Shown here: positions 1 through 7,483 of the stretch, piece by piece | Layout of the letters: each line of letters opens with the position of its first letter | How positions within the stretch are numbered: the stretch's first letter is position 1 | From: CAKRJP01 sp963589425 | GTDB lineage: Bacteria > Bacillota > Clostridia > Lachnospirales > Lachnospiraceae | Length of the DNA: 39,307 nucleotides | Direction: 5' to 3' | Assembly: GCA_963589425.1 (NCBI GenBank) | Contig: CAVAKZ010000024.1 | Location: forward strand, 1 to 39,307 | Made by a program: the position numbers and the translations under genes | The notes under the pieces: model-generated | The model's database searches: none | Told to the model about the DNA's origin: nothing | What the model saw: the letters and a program-made list of their open reading frames with translations, nothing else

Positions 1-195
<195 letters not shown>

Positions 196-202
196 AAAGC
201 TC

Positions 203-291
203 AGGTTTGGTCTTTCACAAACCTTAGCGTTTATACACTCCTCGACGACTTAGCGAGCGAATCTTTATTCACGAGCTTAGTGTCGCAGGAG
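203..291 (-). other. rRNA operon leader hairpins (pre-16S processing or antitermination region)
   Basis: Two inverted repeats lie just upstream of the 16S gene on the minus strand. The inner one pairs AGGTTTG with CAAACCT (203-209 and 218-224). The outer one is long: arms 238-262 and 267-291 around a 4-nt loop, imperfect with a few bulges. Long duplexes next to 16S are typical RNase III-type processing sites, so this is most likely a precursor rRNA structure. The processing role is inferred from position. Confidence 0.6.
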
Positions 292-467
292 CTTCATTCT
301 CTCCAAGTTCAAGAAAAACTTACTAGCTTTCCTATCCCTTTTACTGTTTTTAAGGTTGACACGAAATTTCTTTCATGTCCGTTCTGAATAATTCTTTAAG
401 AATTTTCAGGGTTTGTTGTCTATTGTTTAATTATCAAGGTTCTGTCTGTCTTCGCGACAGCTTTAAT

Positions 468-496
468 AGATTATCACATCTTTTTCAGCTTGTCAA
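468..496 (-). promoter_or_regulatory. rRNA promoter P1 (16S-proximal)
   Basis: On the minus strand a perfect -35 TTGACA (491-496) is followed after 17 nt by -10 TAATCT (468-473). Just downstream, around the expected start, lies the GC-richer block AAAGCTGTCGCG (453-463), which recurs after the other two promoters. Confidence 0.75.
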
Positions 497-550
497 GAAG
501 TTTTTTAAGTTTTTTGTTTCGGCGTTTTGTTTTCGCGAAACAGCTTGTCT

Positions 551-579
551 AGAATATCATGTTGTTTACTTTTTGTCAA
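551..579 (-). promoter_or_regulatory. rRNA promoter P2
   Basis: On the minus strand TTGACA (574-579), 17-nt spacer, TATTCT (551-556). It is followed by AAGCTGTTTCGCG, a one-insertion variant of the block found after P1 and P3. Confidence 0.7.
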
Positions 580-656
580 CAACTTTTTTATTCTAATTTT
601 TGCCGTTTTCATGAGCCCCAGTGCTTTCCAGACTTGTCTCACGCGACAGCTTTTGT

Positions 657-686
657 ATATTATCACAATCATCCTACTAGTGTCAA
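657..686 (-). promoter_or_regulatory. rRNA promoter P3 (16S-distal)
   Basis: On the minus strand TTGACA (681-686), 18-nt spacer, TAATAT (657-662), then AAAAGCTGTCGCG (642-654). This is the third copy of the promoter module and the first element downstream of the marR terminator. Confidence 0.7.
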
Positions 687-732
687 GCCTGATTTTTTCT
701 TTTTTTCATTGTACCCACATTAGTACAAAAAG

Positions 733-770
733 AAAGCCCTGGGATACTTTTTTAATATCCCAAGGCTTTT
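733..770 (-). terminator. Rho-independent terminator after marR
   Basis: The inverted repeat AAAGCC-TGGGATA / TATCCCA-GGCTTT has a 9-nt A/T loop. On the minus strand it is followed by CTTTCTTTTTG. It ends the hom-MATE-marR operon and insulates the rRNA promoters next to it. Confidence 0.8.
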
Positions 771-819
771 CACAAGACCTTTTATTCCTTTATTATACAG
801 CAAGGCAGCCAGCTTTAAT

Positions 820-1251
820 CTAGGGTTCGGTAATACTATATAGGACCTTATCCAGCAGCCTATGAAAGCCTTCGATCTCTTTCTTATTCATTCCAAGAGT
901 CAGCTTCTTATCAATCTTCTTTCGATCTGCCACCATTTTCTTCTGAACAGCGTAGGCCTTTTCTGTAAGGTAAATATTTTTACATCTTTTATCCTTGACG
1001 CTGGGAGCCATAAACACAAAGCCATTCTCCTCCATACGTTTTAGAATTCCTGTTACAGTCGGGTTCTTTAAAGAAAGAGCCTTCTCCACATCCCTCTGAT
1101 TCACCGCATCTGCGCTGCTATTAAAAAGAAAGTCCAACACCGCACACTGAGAGGAGGTTAAGCCCAATTTTTTCAAAAGGTTGTTAATTTCTTTCTCGTA
1201 AATATTATTAATTTGTTTAATCTTAAATCCCAGAGGTGCTTGCTCTCTCAT
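820..1251 (-). CDS. MarR-family transcriptional regulator
   Basis: This 143-residue protein has the size and layout of MarR dimers: a helical N-terminus, a winged helix-turn-helix around residues 30-95 (segments TSSQCAVLDFL, LKNPTVTGILKRMEENGF and VKDKRCKNIYLTEK, the last being the wing with its D-R pair), and a C-terminal dimerisation helix. Its ATG shares one base with the TAA of the MATE gene (TAATG), so the two are translationally coupled. MarR proteins commonly control an adjacent efflux pump and respond to small phenolic or other toxic ligands, so local control of the MATE gene is the obvious inference. The ligand is unknown and I saw no clear operator. A terminator follows directly. 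Confidence 0.88.
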   Translation of the reverse strand: MREQAPLGFKIKQINNIYEKEINNLLKKLGLTSSQCAVLDFLFNSSADAVNQRDVEKALSLKNPTVTGILKRMEENGFVFMAPSVKDKRCKNIYLTEKAYAVQKKMVADRKKIDKKLTLGMNKKEIEGFHRLLDKVLYSITEP

Positions 1252-2651
1252 TAGACTCCCTCTCTTTTTTCCGAATTTTCATAGGATTTCATAAGCTTCA
1301 ATTCCCTATATGCAAATCCCAAAGATATGATTATGGCCATTCCATCTGCTATAGGTCCTGCATACATAACCCCATCGATTCCCATAAAAAGGGGGAAAAT
1401 AATGATCAAGGGTATCAGGAATAAGACTTGCCTGGTTAGAGACACCACTGCTCCCAATTTTGCCTTTCCCATGGAAGTAAAGAAATTAGCACTTACCGGA
1501 TGAAGCCCATTGGCAAAGGTCATAAACATATAGATTTTAAAATACCGTTCTGCAAAACGATAGTAATCTTCCGATCCGCTTCCAAAGATACTAATAATCT
1601 GCCTTGGGAAGAATTGAAAGCTCAAGAAAAATAAGAGGCCTACTACAAAAGCTACTTTAAAGGCATACTTATATGTATCGCTGACACGCTTGTAAGCTTT
1701 TGCACCATAGTTAAAGCCCCAGATTGGCTGGCAGCCTTGAGCCAGGCCGATAGTTATGGAAAGAAATACCATATTTACTTTCGAGATAACCCCTACACAA
1801 GCCAGAGGGATCTCACTTCCATAACTAGAAGCAGCCCCATAATGTTTCAGGGTATTATTCATTACAATCTGAACCAAGGCCATGGAAATCTGGTTAATAC
1901 AAGCAGCCATTCCCAAGGACAGAATTTGCTGAAAATTATTCCAGCTAGGTTTTAGCATTCTCACCTTTAGATCCATATGGCGAAATTTTAGAAAATATAT
2001 GATCACCATAATCCCAGATACCACCTGGCCTATAACCGTAGCCCAGGCTGCCCCCTTGATTCCTAAATTAAATCCAAAGATAAACAAGGGATCTAAAATG
2101 GTATTTATAATGGCTCCTGTCAGCATACAGGTCATGGAGTAGGTAGGACTTCGGTCTGCTCGGATCAGGTGATTCCCTCCGGTAGTTAAAACCAGAAAGG
2201 GAATTCCCAGGGCTGTAATCCCTGTGTAATCCTTAGCATAAGGTAAAATTTCTTCTGTTACGCCAAATAGCTGCAGCAAGGAATTTAAAAAAACAAGCAC
2301 CAGGACGGCAATAAGAAGGCCTCCGGCAAGCAGTAAGGTCAATCCATTAGCTGCAAAGTAATTGGCTCTCTCTTGCTGCTTAGCCCCTGCAGACAGGTTG
2401 AAGTTTGAGGCACTGCCAATGCCAAGAAGCAAGGCAGTTGCCGTACATACGATGGTAATAGGAAATGCGATATTGGTAGCCGCATTTCCCAAAAGCCCAA
2501 CCCCCTGCCCAATGAAGATTTGATCCACTATATTATAAAGGGAGCTCACCAGCATGCTGATAATGGCCGGAATAGCAAATCTTGGGATTAGTTTCTCAAT
2601 CTTTTCTGTAGCCAAGGGATTCCCCAAGGCATTTTTTGTTTGTCCACTCAT
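1251..2651 (-). CDS. MATE-family multidrug efflux transporter
   Basis: This 466-residue, very hydrophobic protein has about 12 predicted membrane segments in two similar halves, the usual MATE architecture and length. Family-like segments are PRFAIPAIISMLVSSLYNIVDQIFIG near the N-terminus and QGCQPIWGFNYGAK in the second half, the NorM/DinF-like signature after TM7-8. Members export cationic drugs or metabolites in exchange for Na+ or H+; the substrate here cannot be read from sequence. It starts 4 nt after the hom stop codon and overlaps marR by one base, so all three genes should be on one mRNA. The Shine-Dalgarno (AAGG, just after the hom stop) is weak, which suggests coupled translation. 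Confidence 0.92.
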   Translation of the reverse strand: MSGQTKNALGNPLATEKIEKLIPRFAIPAIISMLVSSLYNIVDQIFIGQGVGLLGNAATNIAFPITIVCTATALLLGIGSASNFNLSAGAKQQERANYFAANGLTLLLAGGLLIAVLVLVFLNSLLQLFGVTEEILPYAKDYTGITALGIPFLVLTTGGNHLIRADRSPTYSMTCMLTGAIINTILDPLFIFGFNLGIKGAAWATVIGQVVSGIMVIIYFLKFRHMDLKVRMLKPSWNNFQQILSLGMAACINQISMALVQIVMNNTLKHYGAASSYGSEIPLACVGVISKVNMVFLSITIGLAQGCQPIWGFNYGAKAYKRVSDTYKYAFKVAFVVGLLFFLSFQFFPRQIISIFGSGSEDYYRFAERYFKIYMFMTFANGLHPVSANFFTSMGKAKLGAVVSLTRQVLFLIPLIIIFPLFMGIDGVMYAGPIADGMAIIISLGFAYRELKLMKSYENSEKREGV

Positions 2652-2655
2652 GACC

Positions 2656-3942
2656 TTAATACTCTCGAATCACACTGCTGATCTCAATAATCGCACGCAT
2701 ATTCTTCAAATGTTCCAGAGCATCCTCCATCTGGCTTTCTTTCACTTGTTCTGTTACCATAACAAGCTCAGCATAATCCTCATCAATCTCATTCTGGATC
2801 ATACGGGTAATACTAACCATATGAACCCCGAACACACTGGCAATTTGTGCCAGTACACCCGGACGATTCTTCACCTTAATACGGAACATAAATTTATTTT
2901 TAACATCTGCAAAGGATTTTACCGGGATCTCTTTGTAGCAGGTGCAGCTGATTCTTCCTGTACACTTGTAATTGATATCACGGATCACATCGATCACATC
3001 GCCCATAATTGCGCTGGCTGTAGGAAATTCTCCTGCCCCTCTTCCATAGAACATGACATCATCCACTGCATCGCCGTGGGCAAATACTGCGTTGAAGGAA
3101 TCTCTTACAGAAGCTAGGGGATGGTCTTTCGGCAACATCATTGGATAAACCCCCACTTCAATACCTTCCTCTGTGTTGTGGGCAACTGCCAAAAGCTTAA
3201 TTACTTCATCAAATTCTTTTGCATAATCAATATCTCTTGCTGAAATTTTTGTAATACCTTCTGTATGGACATCAGCAAAGGTAACTCTTGAACGAAAAGC
3301 AATGGAGGACATAATAGCCAGTTTTCTTCCGGCATCTAATCCTTCTACATCTGCAGTTGGATCTGCCTCCGCATAACCAAGTTCTGTGGCCTTGGCTAAA
3401 GCCTCATCAAAATCCATTCCCTCTTCATACATTTTTGTAAGGATATAATTGGTAGTTCCGTTGACAATACCCATGATTTCGTCGATTTCATTTGCAGCCA
3501 GGCACTGCTTCAAAGGACGGATAATCGGAATTCCTCCAGCTACCGCTGCCTCAAACAAGAAATCTACGTGATGCTCCTCTGCAGTAGCAAGAAGTTCATG
3601 TCCATGCTCTGCGATCAGGTCCTTATTGGCAGTTACCACGTGTTTTCCCTGACGAAGAGCCTCCAGAATAATCGTTCTGGCCGGTTCGATACCTCCCATA
3701 ACTTCCACTACAATATCAATCTCCGGGTCATTGATAATATCTTCCCAGCTATCTGTAAGAAGAGATGGATCTACTCCCTCTCGCTTCTTAGAAAGATTAT
3801 GTACCATAATCTTAGAAACTTCTAAGGAAGCCCCCGCCTTCTCTACCATCTCCTCTTTCTGTCTTTCAATCAGCTTATATACACCGCCGCCTACAGTACC
3901 AAGACCTAGCAAGCCTACTTTTATTGTCTTACTTCCTTCCAT
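2656..3942 (-). CDS. hom: Homoserine dehydrogenase
   Basis: This enzyme reduces aspartate semialdehyde to homoserine with NAD(P)H, the branch point to threonine and methionine. The 428-residue protein has the Rossmann motif GLGTVG at residues 13-18, TANK at 104-107, NGTTN at 161-165, and DPTADVEGLDAGRK with the catalytic lysine at 207. A C-terminal ACT domain (about 350-425) implies allosteric feedback, usually by threonine. The ATG is preceded by AAAGGA at good spacing. It is the first gene of a hom-MATE-marR operon driven by the promoter at 3992-4020, an unusual pairing of amino-acid synthesis with efflux. No riboswitch or T-box is visible in the short leader. Confidence 0.96.
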   Translation of the reverse strand: MEGSKTIKVGLLGLGTVGGGVYKLIERQKEEMVEKAGASLEVSKIMVHNLSKKREGVDPSLLTDSWEDIINDPEIDIVVEVMGGIEPARTIILEALRQGKHVVTANKDLIAEHGHELLATAEEHHVDFLFEAAVAGGIPIIRPLKQCLAANEIDEIMGIVNGTTNYILTKMYEEGMDFDEALAKATELGYAEADPTADVEGLDAGRKLAIMSSIAFRSRVTFADVHTEGITKISARDIDYAKEFDEVIKLLAVAHNTEEGIEVGVYPMMLPKDHPLASVRDSFNAVFAHGDAVDDVMFYGRGAGEFPTASAIMGDVIDVIRDINYKCTGRISCTCYKEIPVKSFADVKNKFMFRIKVKNRPGVLAQIASVFGVHMVSITRMIQNEIDEDYAELVMVTEQVKESQMEDALEHLKNMRAIIEISSVIREY

Positions 3943-3991
3943 GACCTCAATTCCTTTCTCTCTATTATAACCTTCAAAGGGTTTGGTAGTT

Positions 3992-4020
3992 AGTATAACA
4001 TATCACTCTACAATTTACAA
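3992..4020 (-). promoter_or_regulatory. Promoter of the hom operon
   Basis: On the minus strand TTGTAA (4015-4020), 17-nt spacer, TATACT (3992-3997), about 50 nt upstream of the hom ATG. It lies back to back with the divergent tRNA-Gly promoter. Confidence 0.65.
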
Positions 4021-4074
4021 AAAAGCCAGTGCCAAAACCTACATAAATTTTTTGTAATTTTTTTAAAAAAGTTG

Positions 4075-4103
4075 TTGACACCTCTTGTTTCTTGTAGTAT
4101 AGT
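4075..4103 (+). promoter_or_regulatory. Promoter of tRNA-Gly
   Basis: TTGACA (4075-4080), 17-nt spacer and TATAGT (4098-4103) form a near-consensus sigma-70-type promoter about 45 nt upstream of the tRNA. This is as expected for a strongly expressed stable RNA. Confidence 0.85.
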
Positions 4104-4147
4104 AGTCATTGTTCTAAGGAACACAAAGAACAAACAAAACAAGACAT

Positions 4148-4220
4148 GCGACAGTGGCTCAGCTGGTAGAGTACGACCTTGCCAAGGTCGGGGTCGCGGG
4201 TTCGAACCCCGTCTGTCGCT
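4148..4220 (+). tRNA. tRNA-Gly (anticodon GCC)
   Basis: The sequence folds as a 73-nt cloverleaf. The acceptor stem is GCGACAG/CTGTCGC, the D arm contains GCTCAGCTGGTAGAGT, the anticodon stem CGACC/GGTCG encloses loop TTGCCAA with anticodon GCC, and the T arm contains GGTTCGAACCCC. The discriminator is T. CCA is not encoded. It is a single gene on the plus strand amid minus-strand operons, with its own promoter and terminator. Confidence 0.97.
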
Positions 4221-4222
4221 CT

Positions 4223-4257
4223 AAAAAAAGTTTCTTGCAATTGCAAGAAGCTTTTTT
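4223..4257 (+). terminator. Terminator of tRNA-Gly
   Basis: Just after the tRNA, TTTCTTGCAA pairs with TTGCAAGAAG, flanked by an A-run before and CTTTTTT after. It is a compact intrinsic terminator. Confidence 0.85.
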
Positions 4258-4290
4258 CTTACCCAATTTTTCCTATATTTTTCCCACAAA

Positions 4291-4366
4291 AAACAGGCCT
4301 TTACAAAACACAGTATTCATCAATTATGTAGCCTATAATTGATGACGTGTTTTGCAAAGACCTGTT
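4291..4366 (-). terminator. Long hairpin terminator after aspS
   Basis: An inverted repeat with arms of about 30 bp (AACAGG-CTTT-CAAAACAC...ATCAATTAT and its imperfect complement) surrounds a 7-nt loop. On the minus strand it is followed by TTTTTTGTGGG, so it ends the aspS transcript. The plus-strand exit has no T-run, although the tRNA gene converges on it. It is far longer than most intrinsic terminators. Confidence 0.75.
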
Positions 4367-4372
4367 AATTCA

Positions 4373-6187
4373 CTAGTCTTCTGTCGAAACTTCTTCTTTT
4401 CCTTCTTGAATCTTCACCTGAAGTCCCAATTCCTCCAACTGGTCCTCAGAAACTCTTGACGGTGCCTCTGTCATAAGGTCAGAAGCATCCTTCACCTTAG
4501 GGAAGGCCATTACATCACGGATACTGTCTGCCTTTGCCATAAGCATAATGACACGGTCAAGTCCGTAAGCCAATCCTGCATGAGGTGGTACCCCGTATTT
4601 GAAGGCGTTGGTAAGGAAACCAAACTGTTCTTCTGCCTGCTCAGGAGTAAAGCCTAATACCTCGAACATCTTCTTCTGAATATCCTGATCAAAGATACGA
4701 ACACTACCACCACCGATTTCATTTCCGTTTAAGGTAATGTCATAAGCCTTAGCCCGGACTCTTCCCGGATCTGAATCGATGTATTGAAGATCTTCTTCCA
4801 TTGGCATGGTAAATGGATGATGCATTGCAGTAAAGCGATTCTGGTCTTCGCTCCACTCTAACAATGGGAATTCGGTGATCCACAAAAACTTATATTCATT
4901 TTTGTCCAAAAGATCCATCTGGCGCGCCAACTCCAAACGAAGGGCACCCAAGACATCCCATACTACCTTATTCTTGTCAGCTGCAAAAAGCAGGAGATCG
5001 CCATTTTCTCCACCCATAGCCTGGATCAATGCCTGCATCTGGTCCTCTGTCATAAATTTTGCAAAGGAGGATTTAACACTTCCATCTTCCTGAATTGCCA
5101 CATATGCCAAGCCCTTTGCGCCGTAATCTTTTGCAAAGCTAACTAACTTATCGATTTTCTTCCGAGGCATGGTACCCTGTCCCTTGGCATTGATACCACG
5201 AACACTTCCTCCATTTTCAATGGCACTCTTAAACACTACGAAGTCTACGTCTTTAACCACTTCTGTAACATTCTGAAGCTCCATACCAAAACGAATATCC
5301 GGCTTATCAGATCCAAAACGATCCATTGCCTCCTGCCAGGTCATACGCCGAATCGGAAGGGAAACCTCTACATCCAAAACTTCTTTAAATAATTTTGCAA
5401 GAAGTCTTTCATTTACGTCAATAACATCATCTACATCTACAAAGGAAAGCTCCATATCGATCTGGGTAAACTCCGGCTGTCTGTCTGCACGAAGGTCCTC
5501 ATCACGGAAACACTTTGCAATCTGGAAATAGCGGTCGTATCCGGAACACATCAAAAGCTGCTTAAAAATCTGGGGTGACTGAGGAAGGGCATAAAATTCT
5601 CCCTGGTGAATACGGCTAGGTACCAAATAGTCTCTGGCTCCCTCCGGTGTACTCTTGATTAAAATCGGAGTCTCAATCTCAAGAAATCCTTCATCTGCCA
5701 AAAACTGACGGGTTAAGGTTGCAACTTTACTTCTCATTATAAGGTTTCTCTGAAGATCCGGTCTTCGAAGGTCTAAATAACGATACTTTAAGCGAACTTC
5801 CTCGCGGGTCTTGGAATTTTCCTCAATCTGGAAGGGAGGGGTCTCTGACTCTGAAAGAATGCGAAGTTCAGAGGGAACTACCTCGATCTCTCCTGTGGAA
5901 ATATTGCTATTTACTGCACCGGACCGCTTTTCTACAGTTCCAACGATTGCTACTACATATTCAGAACGAAGTTTTGCCGCCTTCTCAATAAGGGCTGGCT
6001 CTGATGAGCCTTCCTCAAATACCACCTGAATAATACCAGACCGGTCTCTCACGTCAACAAAAACCAATCCACCCTTGTTACGATTTTTTTGCACCCATCC
6101 CATGATGGTTACTTTTTCTCCTACATTTGCTGCAGATAGTTCGCCACATCTGTGACTTCTTTTTAATCCCTGCATTGACTCTGCCAT
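4373..6187 (-). CDS. aspS: Aspartate--tRNA ligase
   Basis: This class II synthetase charges tRNA-Asp. The 604-residue length is normal for the bacterial type. An N-terminal OB-fold anticodon-binding domain (about 1-110) precedes the catalytic core with motif 2 FRDEDLRADRQPEF (227-240), a bacterial GAD insertion (about 300-420), the HHPFT segment and motif 3 GLAYGLDRVIML near 540-550. The residues aligned with E. coli Asp29-Leu30, which help read the anticodon, are Asn37-Lys38 here; this bears on whether tRNA-Asn is also recognised. It is the last gene of the apt-rel-hemZ-hisS operon, 45 nt after hisS. The first ATG (Met1) is used, but Met5 is possible. Confidence 0.97.
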   Translation of the reverse strand: MAESMQGLKRSHRCGELSAANVGEKVTIMGWVQKNRNKGGLVFVDVRDRSGIIQVVFEEGSSEPALIEKAAKLRSEYVVAIVGTVEKRSGAVNSNISTGEIEVVPSELRILSESETPPFQIEENSKTREEVRLKYRYLDLRRPDLQRNLIMRSKVATLTRQFLADEGFLEIETPILIKSTPEGARDYLVPSRIHQGEFYALPQSPQIFKQLLMCSGYDRYFQIAKCFRDEDLRADRQPEFTQIDMELSFVDVDDVIDVNERLLAKLFKEVLDVEVSLPIRRMTWQEAMDRFGSDKPDIRFGMELQNVTEVVKDVDFVVFKSAIENGGSVRGINAKGQGTMPRKKIDKLVSFAKDYGAKGLAYVAIQEDGSVKSSFAKFMTEDQMQALIQAMGGENGDLLLFAADKNKVVWDVLGALRLELARQMDLLDKNEYKFLWITEFPLLEWSEDQNRFTAMHHPFTMPMEEDLQYIDSDPGRVRAKAYDITLNGNEIGGGSVRIFDQDIQKKMFEVLGFTPEQAEEQFGFLTNAFKYGVPPHAGLAYGLDRVIMLMAKADSIRDVMAFPKVKDASDLMTEAPSRVSEDQLEELGLQVKIQEGKEEVSTED

Positions 6188-6232
6188 AGTATAAATTCTC
6201 CTTTATTTCGATTTTTAAGCCTACTATTACTA

Positions 6233-7483
6233 CTAGTCTGCGTAACAATCTATAATTTCTTCATAGCCTTCCTGGACAAGCTGTTCCTTCTGGAACTTTT
6301 TGTTCTTCTTCATCTTTACAATAAGAACCTGCTTACCAGCCTCTCTGTCTGCCTTGGCCTTTGAAAGTACCTCCAGCATTCCATCTTTATCTAGCTTCTT
6401 ATCCAGCAAATATGCCTTCTTTTCTTTCTTGCTTGGCAGCTCATAGCCATTTTCCAAAAGCAGCATAACAATACGCTCAAATCCAATGGAAAATCCACAG
6501 GCAGGAGTATCCTGTCCGGTAAACTTCCCAATCATCTTATCATAGCGTCCCCCTCCTGCTACAGACCCGCCAAAGTCATCCATGGTAACCTCGAAGATGG
6601 TTCCTGTATAGTAGGACTGGCCTCTTACTAGGGTTGGATCAAATTTCAAATGGAACTGGCACTCTTTTGCCGCCTCAACGCTGGACATGATCATCTCCAG
6701 GCCATCGGCCGTCTCATCTGCCAGAAAGTCTCCTAATTTTTCTTTCAAATAACGAACACCTGATACATCCCTTGCCACCTCATCAAAAAGCTGCAGGTAA
6801 GTATCTACATTTTCTTTGGCATAGCCCATTTCCTGAAGTTCCAAGGCCACACCTTCTACGCCGATTTTGTCCATCTTATCTAAAATAATGAAGACTTCAT
6901 CGTAATCTTCCTCTTTAAATCCGCTGTAAGCAGCCATAGACTTTAGGATATTTCGGTCATTGATACACACAGTGAAATTCTTAAAGTTAAGCTTTCCAAG
7001 CATTGCTGTTGTTGCAAGAATCAACTCGATTTCTGCCAGGTTGCTGCCCTCACCTAAAATATCAATGTCGCATTGCATAAACTGACGAAAGCGGCCTCTT
7101 TGCGGGCGGTCTGCTCTCCATACATTGCCAATCTGTAAGGCCTTAAAAGGGGCCGGAAGTTCATTAGCATGATTGGAATAATATCTTGCCAAAGGAACAG
7201 TAAGGTCATAACGAAGACCTCCATCTGCCAGATCATTTTCCTCCTTGGCTTCCTCAATCTTAAGCTTCTCTCCACGCTTCATAATCTTAAAGATCAGCTT
7301 CTCATTGTCTCCCCCCTGCTTGCTGCATAGATTTTCAATATGTTCTACACAGGGAGTCTCCATAGACTGAAAACCGAAGGTCTTGTATGTCTCTTTAATG
7401 AGTCCGATCAAATAGTCCCGGATCTCCATCTCCTGAGGCATCATATCCTTCATACCTGTCACTGGTTTCTTCTTTAATGCCAT
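6233..7483 (-). CDS. hisS: Histidine--tRNA ligase
   Basis: This class II synthetase charges tRNA-His. The ATG at 7483 (416 residues) is preferred over one two codons upstream: AAAGGAG sits 7 nt before it, but only 1 nt before the upstream ATG. Motif 2 lies in the NVWRADRPQRGRFRQF segment (about 120-135), and the histidine-binding motif reads LVRGQSYY (about 285-292) rather than the usual LVRGLDYY. AGGGRYD follows near 310. The C-terminal anticodon domain ends VQEGYEEIIDCYAD. The gene overlaps the end of hemZ by 10 bp and precedes aspS, a common clostridial order. Confidence 0.94.
   Translation of the reverse strand: MALKKKPVTGMKDMMPQEMEIRDYLIGLIKETYKTFGFQSMETPCVEHIENLCSKQGGDNEKLIFKIMKRGEKLKIEEAKEENDLADGGLRYDLTVPLARYYSNHANELPAPFKALQIGNVWRADRPQRGRFRQFMQCDIDILGEGSNLAEIELILATTAMLGKLNFKNFTVCINDRNILKSMAAYSGFKEEDYDEVFIILDKMDKIGVEGVALELQEMGYAKENVDTYLQLFDEVARDVSGVRYLKEKLGDFLADETADGLEMIMSSVEAAKECQFHLKFDPTLVRGQSYYTGTIFEVTMDDFGGSVAGGGRYDKMIGKFTGQDTPACGFSIGFERIVMLLLENGYELPSKKEKKAYLLDKKLDKDGMLEVLSKAKADREAGKQVLIVKMKKNKKFQKEQLVQEGYEEIIDCYAD

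Noticed and set aside
375..823. Overlapping small plus-strand ORFs in the rRNA promoter region
   Set aside because: They run antisense through three tandem promoters and a terminator, with phenylalanine-rich A/T-driven composition and no ribosome-binding sites.
4154..4342. Small plus-strand ORF over the tRNA
   Set aside because: It is the translated tRNA-Gly and its terminator.
6188..6232. T-box or other riboswitch before the synthetase genes (aspS, hisS, trpS)
   Set aside because: The gaps before these genes are under 65 nt or overlap, too short for a T-box, and no T-box motif was seen.
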